A DNA stretch of 64,000 nucleotides from Gammaproteobacteria bacterium (GTDB lineage Bacteria; Pseudomonadota; Gammaproteobacteria; Pseudomonadales; Cellvibrionaceae): assembly GCA_004173475.1 (NCBI GenBank), contig SEBU01000001.1:1116001-1180000 (forward strand), written 5' to 3'. This document shows, piece by piece, positions 1 through 8,629 of the stretch (its first letter is position 1; every line of letters begins with the position of its first letter). The notes under the pieces are model-generated. The model was given only the letters and a program-made list of their open reading frames with translations, searched no databases and was not told the origin of the DNA. A program made the position numbers and the translations under genes.

Positions 1-960
1 ATGTTGTTCGCCATATTCGTCAACAGATATACCTTCAAAAATTAAATAATCATCATATTTGGGGGTGATTGGACTTGGTTTAAATATCGGATTTTTAATC
101 GCGTATTTCGCCATGCCGTCTTTAATTAAATTCACTCGCAAATGAATCCAGCCTGCCATTTCAATTGCGCCACAAAACGTAATTTCACCGTCGCCCTGAC
201 TGAAATGCAAATCACCTACAGATAAACCACCACCCTTTACATACACGGGGAAATAAATTTTTGAACCGCGTGATAAATCTTTAATATCGCAGTTGCCGCC
301 GTGTTCACGTGGCGGAACAGTACGCGCGCCTTCAGCAGCCGCAACTTTTGCAGCGTCGGGAGCCATGCGGCCCATATGTGCGGTGTCTGCATAGGGAAGT
401 GTTGCAAGCGCAGGTACGCGCTCTGGCTCAGTGTCATAAAGTTCTTTTTCGCGCTTGTTCCATTCAGCCAGCATTTCTTTTGATGGCAAACAACCTATTA
501 AACCTGGGTGAACCAAGCCCGCAAATTCGACGTTCGGCACATGGCGAGATTTTGTGAACATGCCGTTAATATCCCAAATCGATTTTTGCGCTTCAGGAAA
601 ATGCTCTGTTAAAAATCCGCCCCCATTTTGTTTGGAAAAAAATCCGTTAAATCCCCACAAGCTTTCTTGAAACGCGCCTATGTCCAAAATATCTACGACT
701 AACAAATCACCAGGCTCCGCACCTTCAATTCCTACCGGGCCGGAAAGAAAATGCACTTGTGATAAATCCACATCGCGCACATCGTCTGCACTGTCGTTGT
801 TAGCAATTTGCCCGCCGGTCCAGTCATAACATTCAATAATAAAATCATCGCCAGGTTTTACAGTTTTCACCATAGGAATATCAGGGTGCCAGCGGTTATG
901 AATCATGTCATTTTCATAAGGCGTCTTTTTTAAATCTATTTTGATAATTGTTTCAGCCAT
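1..960 (-). CDS. fmdA: Formamidase (acetamidase/formamidase family), C-terminus beyond window
   Basis: The minus strand is open from an ATG at 960 to the window edge, giving 320 codons of an expected total near 400. The start MAETIIKIDLKKTP, a WHPDIP segment, a GPVGIEGAEPGD loop, GLVHPGLIGCLPS and a REHGGNCDIKDL segment match the Methylophilus FmdA formamidase family, which hydrolyses formamide to formate and ammonia in the cytoplasm. The ribosome site CAGGAG lies just upstream of the ATG. The gene is in the same orientation as the urt transporter genes that begin 2.5 kb upstream. Acetamidase is the main alternative reading. The end of the protein is not visible. Confidence 0.9.
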   Translation of the reverse strand, partial: MAETIIKIDLKKTPYENDMIHNRWHPDIPMVKTVKPGDDFIIECYDWTGGQIANNDSADDVRDVDLSQVHFLSGPVGIEGAEPGDLLVVDILDIGAFQESLWGFNGFFSKQNGGGFLTEHFPEAQKSIWDINGMFTKSRHVPNVEFAGLVHPGLIGCLPSKEMLAEWNKREKELYDTEPERVPALATLPYADTAHMGRMAPDAAKVAAAEGARTVPPREHGGNCDIKDLSRGSKIYFPVYVKGGGLSVGDLHFSQGDGEITFCGAIEMAGWIHLRVNLIKDGMAKYAIKNPIFKPSPITPKYDDYLIFEGISVDEYGEQH

Positions 961-1431
961 CGTCTGACTCCTGCGGATAGTGAGCAAAATGCTAATAGTT
1001 ATCGCGTTTTTCGCGACAACACTTGCTAGCGGTCAGAGTTAGTATCCAATGGGAAGTAGTTACGAGCTATACGACAAACTGCCAACCAAACTGCGTTATT
1101 TAACGTATAGACGCCTCCTTAATGTCAGCTCGGCCAGTAAAAATTCAATTACGTAGACTGCCAAATACTGATCCAACAATATTGTTCAATTTTGGCGATA
1201 ATTTATTGGTGCCGCTAATTGTTCCTTGCCCGCGCGCTTTCTAAGAACCATCCGTGCCCTCTAAATCCCAGTCATCGCAAAACTGTTGACTAAATCACAC
1301 AAAAGCTATTATGTGGCGCACACCGCAGGAGTGGGGATTTATACATTAAGGTAGCGTTAAGCCTCGGAATGTTTAAACTCCCACCATCCAAAGCAAAAAG
1401 CTTTTTATTAAAGTCAAAGAGGTTAAGCATT
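961..1431. other. Intergenic region between fmdA and the glycine-zipper gene
   Basis: This 471-bp divergent region has no credible reading frame. It contains the palindromic motif at 1092-1116, annotated separately, and must hold the promoters of fmdA (minus) and of the glycine-zipper gene (plus). I could not assign clear -35 and -10 boxes or a sigma-54 site. Confidence 0.5.
1092..1116 (-). promoter_or_regulatory. Candidate operator upstream of fmdA, shared with urtA
   Basis: The core CGTTA-TT-TAACG is a perfect 5-bp inverted repeat about 130 bp upstream of the fmdA start. On the minus strand it reads TATACGTTAAATAACGCA. Nearly the same 24 bp, in the same orientation and at a similar distance, lies upstream of urtA at 8779-8802. 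The match is seen directly. Its use as a binding site for the local nitrogen regulator is inferred. Confidence 0.55.
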
Positions 1432-1971
1432 ATGAGTAAGTCGATGATGGTAGGCGTATTGTTAGGCGTAGGCGTTGCGACAATCGGCGGGGCTGTGGCT
1501 GGCTACCAGCACTTTAAGCAACCTGATCATGCAGAAGTGCTTAAAGCAGTTGCTATTACCAAAAAAGTGAAAGTTCCACACGAAGAGTGTCATGACAAAA
1601 CCGTAGTGCATCAAAAAGAAGTTAAAGACGAAAACCGCGTTGCCGGTAAGGCAATAGGTGCCGTACTTGGGGGTGTTTTAGGGCATCAGGTAGGCGGCGG
1701 TAATGGTAAGAAAGTAGCTACAGTCGCAGGCGCTGTTGCTGGCGGCTACGCAGGTGATCGTGTGCAAAATAACATGCAAAAGAATGATACCTACACCACT
1801 GTTGAGAAAGTCTGTTCAACCAAATATGAAACGCGCGAAGATATTGATGGTTATGACGTCACTTATCGTATTAAAGATAAAGAAGGTAAGGTGAGAATGG
1901 ATTACGATCCAGGCACTAAAATTCCGTTGAAAGACGGTCAACTCGCATTGGATTCATCAGAGAATATCTAA
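1432..1971 (+). CDS. Glycine-zipper 2TM-domain envelope protein
   Basis: The product has 179 residues. I chose the ATG at 1432 because AGAGG precedes it at good spacing; an upstream in-frame ATG at 1369 lacks a ribosome site and would hide the N-terminal hydrophobic segment. An N-terminal membrane segment (about residues 4-24) is followed by a charged stretch and then a glycine zipper, AVLGGVLGHQVGGGNGKK with AGAVAGGYAGD, about residues 75-110. This is typical of the Rick_17kDa_Anti/SlyB-like family of envelope proteins. Two cysteines flank the zipper and may form a disulfide. The gene is monocistronic, with its own terminator. Its exact role is unknown. Confidence 0.75.
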   Translation: MSKSMMVGVLLGVGVATIGGAVAGYQHFKQPDHAEVLKAVAITKKVKVPHEECHDKTVVHQKEVKDENRVAGKAIGAVLGGVLGHQVGGGNGKKVATVAGAVAGGYAGDRVQNNMQKNDTYTTVEKVCSTKYETREDIDGYDVTYRIKDKEGKVRMDYDPGTKIPLKDGQLALDSSENI

Positions 1972-1996
1972 CTCAAAGCTTTAAAAAATTTACGAG

Positions 1997-2020
1997 ACCC
2001 GGATTTATTCCGGGTTTTTT
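1997..2020 (+). terminator. Rho-independent terminator
   Basis: A 6-bp stem ACCCGG/CCGGGT with a 7-nt loop is followed by a T tract. It lies 25 bp after the glycine-zipper gene and before the lipocalin gene. Confidence 0.8.
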
Positions 2021-2127
2021 ATTTCTGAATCTGTCGAATAATTAAATCGTACGCTGGCAAACAGAACCGTATTTACCCATTGGAATATTATAGGTTTTGG
2101 ATCCGATCTCAATGTCAGGTTTCGATC

Positions 2128-2676
2128 ATGAAAAAAATTATTTTTATTCCGTTATTGGTTGCATTGGTTACAGGTCTTTTATTAGCGGGCTGTTTGGGAA
2201 CGCCAGATAACATAAAACCGGTAACGAACTTCCAAGCAGAAAAGTTTTTAGGAACCTGGTACGAAATAGCGCGACTTGATTATATTCATGAGAAGGGTCT
2301 TAACCAAGTGACGGCAACTTACAGTCTCCGTACCGCGGATGAGTTGAAAGTTGTAAACCGCGGCTACGAGAGCAAAAAATCTCGTTGGAAAGAAAGCGAA
2401 GGAAAGGCATTTTTTGTTGATGGAAAAGACAAAGGTTACTTGAAAGTCTCTTTCTTCTGGCCGTTTTATAGTTCTTACGTGGTTTTTGATATCGACGACA
2501 ATTATCAATATGCGCTTGTAACCAGCTCAGAAAAATCCAATTTATGGATACTCGCAAGAACCCCCACCATTTCTGGTGAAATAAAAGCAAACTTAATCGC
2601 AAAAGCTACAGCGCAAGGGTTTGATACGAGCAAACTAGTGTTTGTTGAGCAAACAGAGATCGCTAAATCGCAATAA
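2128..2676 (+). CDS. blc: Outer-membrane lipoprotein lipocalin (Blc-like)
   Basis: The product has 182 residues. The start MKKIIFIPLLVAL fits a lipoprotein signal, with lipobox LLAG-C at residue 22; an upstream in-frame ATG at 2080 would place 16 charged residues ahead of the signal and is rejected. The lipocalin signature FLGTWYEIARLDY follows at about residues 38-50, and further strands (FFWPFYSSYVVFDID, YALVTSSEKSNLWILAR) match Blc. These proteins bind lysophospholipid or fatty acid at the outer membrane. There is no strong Shine-Dalgarno (AGGT only), so translation may be modest. No operon partner is apparent. Confidence 0.88.
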   Translation: MKKIIFIPLLVALVTGLLLAGCLGTPDNIKPVTNFQAEKFLGTWYEIARLDYIHEKGLNQVTATYSLRTADELKVVNRGYESKKSRWKESEGKAFFVDGKDKGYLKVSFFWPFYSSYVVFDIDDNYQYALVTSSEKSNLWILARTPTISGEIKANLIAKATAQGFDTSKLVFVEQTEIAKSQ

Positions 2677-2860
2677 CGATTTGATACTTCATCAATACCA
2701 CACATCCCTTTTTAATATAAGGCATGGAACGGATCAGCACTTTTAACCGCTCATTTAATATTCAGTATCGCTTCATAAATATCTGCTAATCTTTCATTGC
2801 TTCTCCTGTATCGGGCTTACAGCATCATCTGATGCAGTAAAAAATAATCGAGAACATACT

Positions 2861-3307
2861 ATGAAAAAGATATTTATTTCACTAACACTATCCACCGCAT
2901 TTTTTTCAACCTCATCATTCGCTGCATTAAATAGTTATTTGCAAATCAAAGGTAGCAAAGGCTCATCGCAGATTGTGGATTGCCCAAATGGTGTCTGCTC
3001 AGTTGCCTCACTGGCTCCAGATACCTACACCGTGAGCGCGGTAGATGCACAAGGCAAAGCCGCCACAATAGAAGGGAAATATGAATGCAGCGTAGTGTCT
3101 CCACGCGATTCAGCATCCGGACTTGCGACAGGTAAACGTATGCATAAGCCACTGGTAATAACTAAAGAAGTTAATTCGTCGCCACTCGAAGTTGTACAAG
3201 AAGAAAAAAATCTTAGCATTACTTGTGTCAGTAATCCGACTGCACCAACAGTCGAGGATATAAAAACAAAAACCGGTACAGATGTATTAAAAGCCTCCAA
3301 AAAATAA
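2861..3307 (+). CDS. Secreted protein of unknown function
   Basis: The product has 148 residues. It carries a clear signal peptide, MKKIFISLTLSTAFFSTSSFA, cleaved before ALNSY. The mature part contains a short beta-rich region, with a VDCPNGVCSVASLAPDTYTV segment resembling a small Ig-like or carboxypeptidase-regulatory strand pair, and four cysteines that could form two disulfides. The C-terminus is lysine-rich. I do not recognise a named family. The gene has its own downstream terminator and is the last of three plus-strand genes lying between urtE and fmdA. Confidence 0.65.
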   Translation: MKKIFISLTLSTAFFSTSSFAALNSYLQIKGSKGSSQIVDCPNGVCSVASLAPDTYTVSAVDAQGKAATIEGKYECSVVSPRDSASGLATGKRMHKPLVITKEVNSSPLEVVQEEKNLSITCVSNPTAPTVEDIKTKTGTDVLKASKK

Positions 3308-3328
3308 ATTATTTCCGCAACATCGAAG

Positions 3329-3355
3329 GCCTCTGAAAAAACAGGGGCTTTTTTT
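3329..3355 (+). terminator. Rho-independent terminator
   Basis: The stem GCCTCTG/CAGGGGC, with an A6 loop and a T7 run, ends the secreted-protein gene on the plus strand. Confidence 0.8.
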
Positions 3356-3359
3356 ATTG

Positions 3360-3395
3360 AAAAAACCAACTTTTAATGGAGAATTTAAAAGTTGG
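3360..3395 (-). terminator. Terminator of the urt operon
   Basis: Read on the minus strand, an 11-bp stem CCAACTTTTAA/TTAAAAGTTGG is followed by six T residues. It lies 40 bp after the urtE stop, so the transporter transcript probably ends here and does not run on to fmdA. Confidence 0.75.
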
Positions 3396-3434
3396 CAAGG
3401 AGCAACACCTTACTGGAAATTTAAAAGTATAGAG

Positions 3435-4124
3435 CTATACCGATAGGTAGGACGCCACTTTTGCTTCATCGACCGATGACCTCAGTTCTTCATGAACTAT
3501 CTCGCCCTTTTCTATTACCAAAATCCTATCCGCAATATCCAACGCAAAACTCAAAACTTGCTCAGACACAATAATCGACAAACCGCGTTTATCGCGAATC
3601 GCTTTTAGCGTGCGAGCCATCTCGCGGATGATAGACGGTTGGATACCTTCGGTGGGTTCATCAAGCAATAGCATTTTAGGATCGCTTGCCAAAGCACGTG
3701 CAATTGCCAACTGCTGTTGCTGCCCGCCCGATAAATTTCCGCCGCGCCTGCTGCGCATTTCATGTAATACCGGGAACATATCGTAAAGCTCTTGCGGCAC
3801 AATCTTTTTGTTCGTTGCTGTTAAACCAGTTTCAATATTTTCTTTAACAGTCATGCTGGAGAAAATCATACGTCCTTGCGGAACAAAGCCAAAACCGCTT
3901 GCGACTCGTTGATAACTTTTTAACTGACTAACTTCCTTTTCGGCGAGCTTAACGCTGCCTTGTGAGCTTGGAATAACTCCCATTAAGGATTTCATAAGCG
4001 TGGTCTTACCCATTCCGTTACGTCCCATGATGGCGACAATTTCATTGGATTGAATTTTAAAATTTAGCCCGTGTAAAACTTCGCTTTGACCGTAACATAC
4101 GCGGTAATCGGAAACTGACAACAT
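3435..4124 (-). CDS. urtE: Urea/short-chain amide ABC transporter ATPase, UrtE/LivF type
   Basis: The product has 229 residues. I set the start at the ATG at 4124 (MLSVSDYRV), which has GAGGAAGG upstream; the frame stays open further upstream, but only through the hairpin-rich element. Walker A GRNGMGKTT, signature LSGGQQQQLAIARAL, Walker B LLLDEPTEGIQP and the switch region are all present. UrtE is one of two ATPases of the branched-chain-type (HAAT) importer, working with UrtD. It is last in urtABCDE and is separated from urtD by 245 bp of structured DNA, an unusually wide gap for this operon. Confidence 0.9.
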   Translation of the reverse strand: MLSVSDYRVCYGQSEVLHGLNFKIQSNEIVAIMGRNGMGKTTLMKSLMGVIPSSQGSVKLAEKEVSQLKSYQRVASGFGFVPQGRMIFSSMTVKENIETGLTATNKKIVPQELYDMFPVLHEMRSRRGGNLSGGQQQQLAIARALASDPKMLLLDEPTEGIQPSIIREMARTLKAIRDKRGLSIIVSEQVLSFALDIADRILVIEKGEIVHEELRSSVDEAKVASYLSV

Positions 4125-4159
4125 AATACCTTCCTCGAAAGATCTAACTGACTTGAAAT

Positions 4160-4366
4160 ATCTGCCTGCCGCAGGCCTCACTTTTCTTTGCTTCGCCAAA
4201 AGAAAAGTAAGCAAAAGAAAGGCGACCCAACTCGTTCTTTTTCCTGCGTTTCTCAGATAATTTGCGTCGGTCCGACGAGACATCCATGTCTCGACGTCAC
4301 TAAAACGCACGTCCTGTGCGTTTTACACAAATTCTCTTCCGATACTCGGAGAACTCATATGGGAAA
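4160..4366. repeat. Multi-hairpin intergenic element between urtD and urtE
   Basis: About 200 bp carry at least five consecutive inverted repeats: GCCTGC/GCAGGC (4164-4176), CTTTTCTTT/AAAAGAAAAG (4181-4206), CGTCGG/CCGACG (4265-4277), CGAGACAT/ATGTCTCG (4276-4293) and AAAACGCAC/GTGCGTTTT (4302-4324). A weaker stem (CTTCCGA/TCGGAG) follows. The composition and stacked stems look like a dispersed, structured intergenic repeat rather than coding DNA. It may modulate urtE expression relative to urtD. Copy number elsewhere in the genome cannot be judged here. Confidence 0.6.
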
Positions 4367-4369
4367 ATA

Positions 4370-5116
4370 TTAGTGCCCCAAATAAACTTCAATAACGCTT
4401 GGATCTGCTTTTACTTTATCGATAGAACCTTCAGCGAGAATTTTTCCCTGGTGTAAAACGGTTACACGATCGGCAATTTTTGCTACGAATTGCATATCGT
4501 GTTCGATAACGATCACCGAACGGTCCTTGGTAATTCGGCGCAATAATTCTGCGGTTTGCTGACGCTCGCCAACGGACATGCCTGCAACAGGTTCATCCAG
4601 CATGAGTAGCTCAGGGTCTTGGATTAGCAACATGCCTATTTCTAACCATTGCTTTTGCCCATGACTTAAAAGTTCGGCTTGCTTGTCCAAAAATTCACTT
4701 AGAAAAATCATGTCTGCGATTTCATGGACTTTATTAATAACCTCAGCATCACGTTTAAAAGCCAGCGCACCAAATACAGAGCGTCCACGTGGAAAAGAAA
4801 TCTCAAGATTTTCAAATACGGTCAGGTCGCCATATATAGAAGGAGTTTGAAATTTTCTACCAATACCCGCTTTAACAATATCGTGCTCTTTTAATTTCGT
4901 AAGCTCTGTGTTGCGAAACTTAATTGAGCCCTCAGTTGCTTTGGTGCGACCACAAATTAAATCCAGCACTGTTGTTTTTCCCGCACCGTTTGGTCCAATA
5001 ATTACACGGATTTCATTTTCATCGACATAAAAGGTTAAATCGTTTACGGCTTTAAATCCGTCAAAAGAAACAGTGAGCCCTTCCACCGCCAACAAAAAAT
5101 CTGTGTTGTTACTCAT
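4370..5116 (-). CDS. urtD: Urea/amide ABC transporter ATPase, UrtD/LivG type
   Basis: The product has 248 residues. Walker [10 protein letters not shown] (about residue 42), signature LSHGQKQWLEIGMLL and Walker B LLMLDEPVAGMS are present. The DEPVAGMS motif is characteristic of the UrtD subgroup rather than generic LivG. The start overlaps the end of urtC by 8 bp, which implies translational coupling. It pairs with UrtE to power uptake through UrtB and UrtC at the inner membrane. Confidence 0.92.
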   Translation of the reverse strand: MSNNTDFLLAVEGLTVSFDGFKAVNDLTFYVDENEIRVIIGPNGAGKTTVLDLICGRTKATEGSIKFRNTELTKLKEHDIVKAGIGRKFQTPSIYGDLTVFENLEISFPRGRSVFGALAFKRDAEVINKVHEIADMIFLSEFLDKQAELLSHGQKQWLEIGMLLIQDPELLMLDEPVAGMSVGERQQTAELLRRITKDRSVIVIEHDMQFVAKIADRVTVLHQGKILAEGSIDKVKADPSVIEVYLGH

Positions 5117-6347
5117 GGAGAACTCCTTGGGTTATGGAGGGAATAGAAGCAGTCGTCGTTTCAGTTTTATTCGCCGCTTTTGTATCAGGTTTAACAATTG
5201 GCTTTTCTGGCTCAACCGCTTTTTTCGGCTCAATCAAGTTTTTTTTGGGAGATTTTAAATTTCCAATCCACTGATCAATTTTTGGAGCTGCATAAGTGTT
5301 GTACAAACCTGCGAGTCCGTTTGGAAACGCCATGACCACACCGATAAATAATCCACCCAGTGCAAACAACCACAACTCGGGAAAGCTTTCAGACAAACTG
5401 GATTTCGCCCAATTGACCAACACAGCGCCATAAACCGCACCGATAATCGACATGCGTCCGCCTACCGCACAAAAAATTACCATTTCAATCGAAGGCACAA
5501 TTCCCACCAGCGTTGGTGACATAAAACCCACTTGCAACGTAAAGAGCGCTCCGCCAATTGCAGCAAAGACAGCGCCTAAACAGAATACAAATATTTTAAA
5601 GTTTGAAACGTCGTAACCGGAAAATCGCACGCGATCTTCTTTATCACGCATGGCAACCAGCAAGCGGCCAAATTTACTTTTACGCACAAATTGCGCAACG
5701 GCTAAGCACATAAACAGCATAAATACGCAGAAATAATAGAGAATATATTTAGCGTTGTCGGTGCGAATATCCCAACCATGTAATGTGCGCAAATCAGTCA
5801 TACCATTTACACCACCGGTGTAGCCTTGTTGGCCGATAATTAATATCGTAAGGATTGCAGCAATAGCCTGAGTAATAATTGCGAAATAAACACCGCCTAC
5901 CCGGCGCTTAAACATGGCTGCACCTACTATATAAGCGATGATACTAGGAATAATAATGATAGCGATTATAGTGAACGGTAAGCTGTAAAAAGGTTTCCAA
6001 AAAAATGGCAATGCAGTAATTTGATTCCAATCCATAAAATCAGGAATACCCGGCGTAGATTGAATTTTTGTGGTAATGGGATCGGATGCTTCAAGCTTTA
6101 AAAACATCGCCATTAAATATCCACCTAAACCAAAAAATACCCCTTGCCCTAAACTTAAAATTCCACCGTACCCCCAACACAACACCAAACCTATAGCGAC
6201 AAATGCATAGGTTAAATATTTACCAATTAAATTTAAGCGAAAAATATCCAGCGTTAAAGGCAGCACCAGAATTAATAAAACTGCCAGTATCACAAAACCG
6301 GAAATTTCTTTTTTGGGAAATAGCGATGCCAAGCCTTGATAAGACAT
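5109..6347 (-). CDS. urtC: Urea/amide ABC transporter permease, UrtC/LivM type
   Basis: The product has 412 residues with eight to ten membrane segments and the GYGGILSLGQGVFFGLGGY motif of LivM/UrtC permeases. A GAGGAG ribosome site precedes the ATG. The C-terminal 50 residues form a hydrophilic Lys/Pro/Thr-rich cytoplasmic tail (about residues 362-412) not needed for transport. It starts 10 bp after the urtB stop and overlaps urtD. Confidence 0.92.
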   Translation of the reverse strand: MSYQGLASLFPKKEISGFVILAVLLILVLPLTLDIFRLNLIGKYLTYAFVAIGLVLCWGYGGILSLGQGVFFGLGGYLMAMFLKLEASDPITTKIQSTPGIPDFMDWNQITALPFFWKPFYSLPFTIIAIIIIPSIIAYIVGAAMFKRRVGGVYFAIITQAIAAILTILIIGQQGYTGGVNGMTDLRTLHGWDIRTDNAKYILYYFCVFMLFMCLAVAQFVRKSKFGRLLVAMRDKEDRVRFSGYDVSNFKIFVFCLGAVFAAIGGALFTLQVGFMSPTLVGIVPSIEMVIFCAVGGRMSIIGAVYGAVLVNWAKSSLSESFPELWLFALGGLFIGVVMAFPNGLAGLYNTYAAPKIDQWIGNLKSPKKNLIEPKKAVEPEKPIVKPDTKAANKTETTTASIPSITQGVLHE

Positions 6348-6357
6348 GATGAACTCC

Positions 6358-7284
6358 TCAACGACGAACTTTCAACGTGAACAAACCTTGTGGGCGTAGC
6401 ATTAAGATGAGCACCACAAACAAAAGCGTTAATACTTTAGCCATGGAACCGCTCATAAAAAATTCCATTGTTGATTGCGCCTGCGAAATACTAAATGCAG
6501 ATGCAATGGTACCGAGCAAACTTGTCGCGCCGCCAAAAACAACCACCAGGAAAGTATCGACAATATACAGCTGCCCAGAGGTGGGCCCGGTTGAACCGAT
6601 CATGGTAAATGCGCTACCTGCGACACCTGCGATTCCGCACCCTAATGCAAAGGTAATGCGATCTACTTTTGCCGTGTTAATTCCAACAGCACCGGCCATG
6701 GGACGGTTCTGAACAACTGCACGTACTTGAATTCCCCAGCGTGAGCGATACATTAAAATTCCCACTGCGGTAGAAATACCGAGCGCTAACAACATGACGA
6801 ACAATCCATTAATAGGTAATTCAATCGTTTCCGTTAAATGTACCGAACCCATTAACCAATCTGGCAAAGTAACACCTACTTCACGCGCACCGAAAACGCT
6901 ACGATAGGTTTGTTGCAGAATTAAACTTAAGCCCCAAGTGGCTAGCAATGTGTCGAGCGGACGATTGTAGAGGTGACGAATAATTCCCCATTCCACTAGT
7001 GCGCCGAGGGCGCCTGCGGCAATGAAAGCTAGAATCATCGCGAGAATAAAATAAAAACTAAATAATCCTGGAAAGTATGTTGAGAACACATTTGACGTTA
7101 AATAAGTAACGTAAGCACCGAGAATCATAAATTCTCCGTGCGCCATATTAATTACACCCATTTGCCCAAAAATAATGGCGAGACCCAAAGCCATTAACAC
7201 AAACACTGAAAACAAAATGAGCCCGGCCACGCCTTGCATGGCGAAGATGGATAATAAATCGGAGGTGCTATATTCAGCGAACAT
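6358..7284 (-). CDS. urtB: Urea/amide ABC transporter permease, UrtB/LivH type
   Basis: The product has 308 residues with about eight membrane segments and the GQMGVINMAHGEFMILGAY motif of LivH/UrtB proteins. It lacks the long periplasmic N-terminal extension found in many UrtB proteins and so also resembles FmdE of Methylophilus. It is the second gene of the operon, 91 bp after urtA across a stable hairpin. Confidence 0.92.
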   Translation of the reverse strand: MFAEYSTSDLLSIFAMQGVAGLILFSVFVLMALGLAIIFGQMGVINMAHGEFMILGAYVTYLTSNVFSTYFPGLFSFYFILAMILAFIAAGALGALVEWGIIRHLYNRPLDTLLATWGLSLILQQTYRSVFGAREVGVTLPDWLMGSVHLTETIELPINGLFVMLLALGISTAVGILMYRSRWGIQVRAVVQNRPMAGAVGINTAKVDRITFALGCGIAGVAGSAFTMIGSTGPTSGQLYIVDTFLVVVFGGATSLLGTIASAFSISQAQSTMEFFMSGSMAKVLTLLFVVLILMLRPQGLFTLKVRR

Positions 7285-7338
7285 CGCTTAATCCTCTAGG
7301 TTGGCAAACACTTTTTCTTCGTAAACTAATCTGAAACA

Positions 7339-7369
7339 AGAAGAGCCACTCAGGGAAAGTGGCTCTTCT
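7339..7369 (-). promoter_or_regulatory. Stable hairpin between urtA and urtB
   Basis: A perfect 12-bp stem AGAAGAGCCACT/AGTGGCTCTTCT with a 7-nt loop sits 6 bp after the urtA stop. There is no proper T run. By analogy with other binding-protein operons it probably protects the urtA message or partly attenuates transcription, giving more binding protein than permease. That role is inferred. Confidence 0.65.
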
Positions 7370-7375
7370 AATTAT

Positions 7376-8629
7376 TTATTGATAACCTTTTGGAAATGGA
7401 TCTGGCTCGATTAACTCTTTGGTTTCAAACACAACATCATATTGACCATCTGGACGTGCATGGCCTATGCGTGTTTTCGACCACAAGTGATGATTGGGGT
7501 GAACTTTCACATAACCTTCTGGTGCGGTTGTTAACTCAATGCCTGGCGATGCTTCACGAACTTTATCGATATCGAATGAGCCTGCTTTTTCCACCGCTGC
7601 TTTCCACAACCATGGACCAAGGTATGCCGCTTGAGTTACGTCACCAATAACTACGTCTTTGCCCCAGCGAGCCTTGAAAGCCGCAACAAATTTTTTGTTG
7701 TTGTCGTTGGTTAAACTTTGGAAATATTTCATCGATGCATAAGCACCTTGCATATTTTCACCACCGATACCGAGCACTTCGTCTTCAGTTACGGAGATAG
7801 TTAATACCAAAGGTTTTTCTTTGGTCATATCAATACCCGCTGCTTTTAATTGCTTGTAGAACGCTACGTTAGAGCCGCCTACGACAATCGCGTAAATCAC
7901 ATCAGGTTTGGTTAATTTAATTTTATTAATCACTGAGTTAAATTGCGTATGGCCCAGTGGGTAATATTCTTCGCCCACTACTTTCAAACCTAATTTTTCA
8001 ATGTGCTTACGGGCAATTTTGTTGGATGTACGCGGCCAAATATAATCTGAACCCAGCAAGTAAAAAGATTTAGCACCTTTAGTTTTAGTTACCCAATCAA
8101 TGCCCGCGATAATTTGTTGTGTTGCTTCTTGGCCTGTATAAATTACGTTTTTGGATTGCTCCAAACCTTCATAAAAAGTTGGGTAGTACAACATGCCGTT
8201 GTATTGTTCAAAAATTGGTAGTACTGCTTTTCGAGATGCGGAAGTCCAGCAACCAAACACAGCGGCTGTTTTGTCATTCACTAATAATTTCTTGGATTTT
8301 TCAGCAAAGGTTGGCCAATCACTTGCACCGTCTTCTTGAATAAATTCTATTTTGCGACCGAGTACTCCACCCATCGCATTGATTTGTTCGATGGCCAGTT
8401 TTTCAGCTTGCACGGAACCCGTTTCACTGATTGCCATGGTGCCTGTTACCGAATGCAAGATGCCCACCTTCACGGTTTTATCAGTAACAGCGAGTCCCGT
8501 AGTGTTCACTTCTGCGGCCTGCGCGAAGTTAAACGCGAATACGGCAGCCATCGTAAACAGGCAGCCGAGGGATTTTGCTTTTGCACCCTGCCCCCAGGAC
8601 ATAGCGCCGCTAAAAAATAGTGTCTTCAT
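7376..8629 (-). CDS. urtA: Urea/short-chain amide periplasmic binding protein
   Basis: The product has 417 residues. An N-terminal signal peptide (about residues 1-38) ends at NFAQAAE. The mature protein is a type I periplasmic binding protein with the UrtA/FmdD/AmiC pattern: KVGILHSVTGTMAISE, VFGCWTSASRKAVLP, GSDYIWPRTSNKIA and HHLWSKTRIG. The ribosome site is GAGGATAA. It is the first gene of the operon and would deliver ligand to UrtBC. The nearby formamidase makes formamide or short amides plausible ligands, but the sequence pattern is closest to urea-binding UrtA. The ligand is not decided here. Confidence 0.92.
   Translation of the reverse strand: MKTLFFSGAMSWGQGAKAKSLGCLFTMAAVFAFNFAQAAEVNTTGLAVTDKTVKVGILHSVTGTMAISETGSVQAEKLAIEQINAMGGVLGRKIEFIQEDGASDWPTFAEKSKKLLVNDKTAAVFGCWTSASRKAVLPIFEQYNGMLYYPTFYEGLEQSKNVIYTGQEATQQIIAGIDWVTKTKGAKSFYLLGSDYIWPRTSNKIARKHIEKLGLKVVGEEYYPLGHTQFNSVINKIKLTKPDVIYAIVVGGSNVAFYKQLKAAGIDMTKEKPLVLTISVTEDEVLGIGGENMQGAYASMKYFQSLTNDNNKKFVAAFKARWGKDVVIGDVTQAAYLGPWLWKAAVEKAGSFDIDKVREASPGIELTTAPEGYVKVHPNHHLWSKTRIGHARPDGQYDVVFETKELIEPDPFPKGYQ

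Noticed and set aside
4125-4310. N-terminal extension of UrtE by 62 residues
   Set aside because: The extension is read through the hairpin element; the ATG at 4124 has a strong ribosome site and matches the family start.
4188-4373. 61-codon open frame on the plus strand between urtE and urtD
   Set aside because: It lies wholly inside the multi-hairpin element, has no ribosome site and has no recognisable product.
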